Shown here: positions 5,490-5,898 of the stretch, in pieces
Numbering within the stretch: the stretch's first letter is position 1
How the letters are laid out: each line of letters opens with the position of its first letter
Source of the DNA: an uncultured Rhodovulum sp.
GTDB lineage: Bacteria; Pseudomonadota; Alphaproteobacteria; Rhodobacterales; Rhodobacteraceae
Length of the DNA: 5,898 nucleotides
Assembly: GCA_946221765.1 (NCBI GenBank)
Contig: CAMIMK010000209.1
Coordinates: 1 to 5,898 of the forward strand
Direction: 5' to 3'
Translations under genes and position numbers: made by a program
The notes under the pieces: generated by a model
Told to the model about the DNA's origin: nothing
What the model saw: only the letters and a program-made list of their open reading frames with translations
The model's database searches: none

Positions 5490-5898
5490 ATGGACTTCGC
5501 CCTCTCCGACGAACAGCGCCTGATCGTCGACACCACCCGCGCCTTCGTCGCGGCCGAGCTCTACCCCCACGAGGCCGAGGTCGAGCGCACCGGGCACCTC
5601 CGGCGCGAGGTGATCGACGCGGTCAAGGCGAAGGCGCTCGACGCCGGGCTCTATGCCGCGAACATTCCGGAGGAGTTCGGCGGGGCCGGGCTCGATACCC
5701 TGACCTGGCTCCTCTACGAACGGGAGCTCGGCCGGGCGAACTACGCCCTGCACTGGACCTGCGTGGCGCGGCCGTCGAACATCCTCTGCGCCGGCACGCC
5801 CGAGCAGCGGGCGCGCTATCTCGACCCGTGCGTGCGCGGGGAGAAGTGGGACTGCCTCGCGATGACCGAGCCCGATGCAGGCTCCGACCTGCGCGGCA
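5490..5898 (+). CDS. Acyl-CoA dehydrogenase, N-terminal part, truncated by the window edge
   Basis: The first 136 codons of an FAD-dependent acyl-CoA dehydrogenase (full family length about 380-400). The all-alpha N-terminal domain starts MDFALSDEQRLIVDTTRAF, followed by IPEEFGGAGLD (about 58-68), and the window ends in the family signature AMTEPDAGSDLRG at the start of the beta domain, which binds FAD and substrate. The catalytic glutamate lies beyond the window. The gene starts 3 nt after lcdH behind a good Shine-Dalgarno, so it is the third gene of the operon. From context its substrate is probably a trimethylammonium acyl-CoA such as gamma-butyrobetainyl-CoA, which would yield crotonobetainyl-CoA upstream of L-carnitine. 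That assignment is inference; a short- or branched-chain acyl-CoA dehydrogenase cannot be excluded from the N-terminus alone. Confidence 0.9.
   Translation, partial: MDFALSDEQRLIVDTTRAFVAAELYPHEAEVERTGHLRREVIDAVKAKALDAGLYAANIPEEFGGAGLDTLTWLLYERELGRANYALHWTCVARPSNILCAGTPEQRARYLDPCVRGEKWDCLAMTEPDAGSDLRG

Noticed and set aside
2964..5753. A 929-codon open frame on the minus strand across the whole carnitine operon
   Set aside because: It lies opposite three well-recognised genes with intact motifs. Its translation is Arg/Asp/Gly/Val-rich without any recognisable domain. Long antisense frames are a usual by-product of GC-rich third codon positions.

Overview
The window is very GC-rich (roughly 70 % by eye), with G/C-dominated third codon positions and long spurious open frames on both strands. 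That, plus the gene content (a fused carnitine dehydrogenase/betainyl-CoA thioesterase next to a beta-keto-acid cleavage enzyme), suggests an alphaproteobacterium of the Hyphomicrobiales, Rhodobacterales or Rhodospirillales kind. This taxonomic placement is inference.

Right half (about 3010-5898, + strand): a tightly packed operon for L-carnitine breakdown. A beta-keto-acid cleavage enzyme (cdhC-like) is followed after 3 nt by a bifunctional L-carnitine 3-dehydrogenase with a C-terminal hot-dog thioesterase. After another 3 nt comes an acyl-CoA dehydrogenase that runs off the window. Together the first two genes account for L-carnitine -> 3-dehydrocarnitine -> betainyl-CoA + acetoacetate (using acetyl-CoA) -> glycine betaine. 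The acyl-CoA dehydrogenase may feed gamma-butyrobetainyl-CoA into the pathway.

Centre (1975-3009, - strand): a divergently transcribed AraC-family regulator with an N-terminal DJ-1/GATase1-like sensor domain, the architecture of the carnitine regulator CdhR. The 80-bp divergent intergenic region contains a GRTCAAG direct repeat spaced 21 bp and is the likely control region.

Left half (1-1446, - strand): a zinc-dependent, IdnD-type L-idonate 5-dehydrogenase-like gene, followed 9 nt later by the N-terminal part of an M24 (creatinase/prolidase-fold) gene that runs off the left edge. These two form a second small operon downstream of the regulator.

Between the regulator and idnD lie about 530 bp without a convincing gene (1447-1974). 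This stretch holds an AT-rich TTTGT-CAT-ACAAA inverted repeat that fits the FadR/GntR operator consensus, a perfect 16-bp palindrome, a 9-bp-stem hairpin just upstream of idnD, and a possible 49-codon leader frame whose stop overlaps the idnD start. No RNA genes, mobile elements, CRISPR arrays or attachment sites were seen. Nothing here is clearly a new system. The points most worth checking are the fused enzyme, the regulatory sites, and whether the idnD/M24 operon is linked to betaine/carnitine metabolism.
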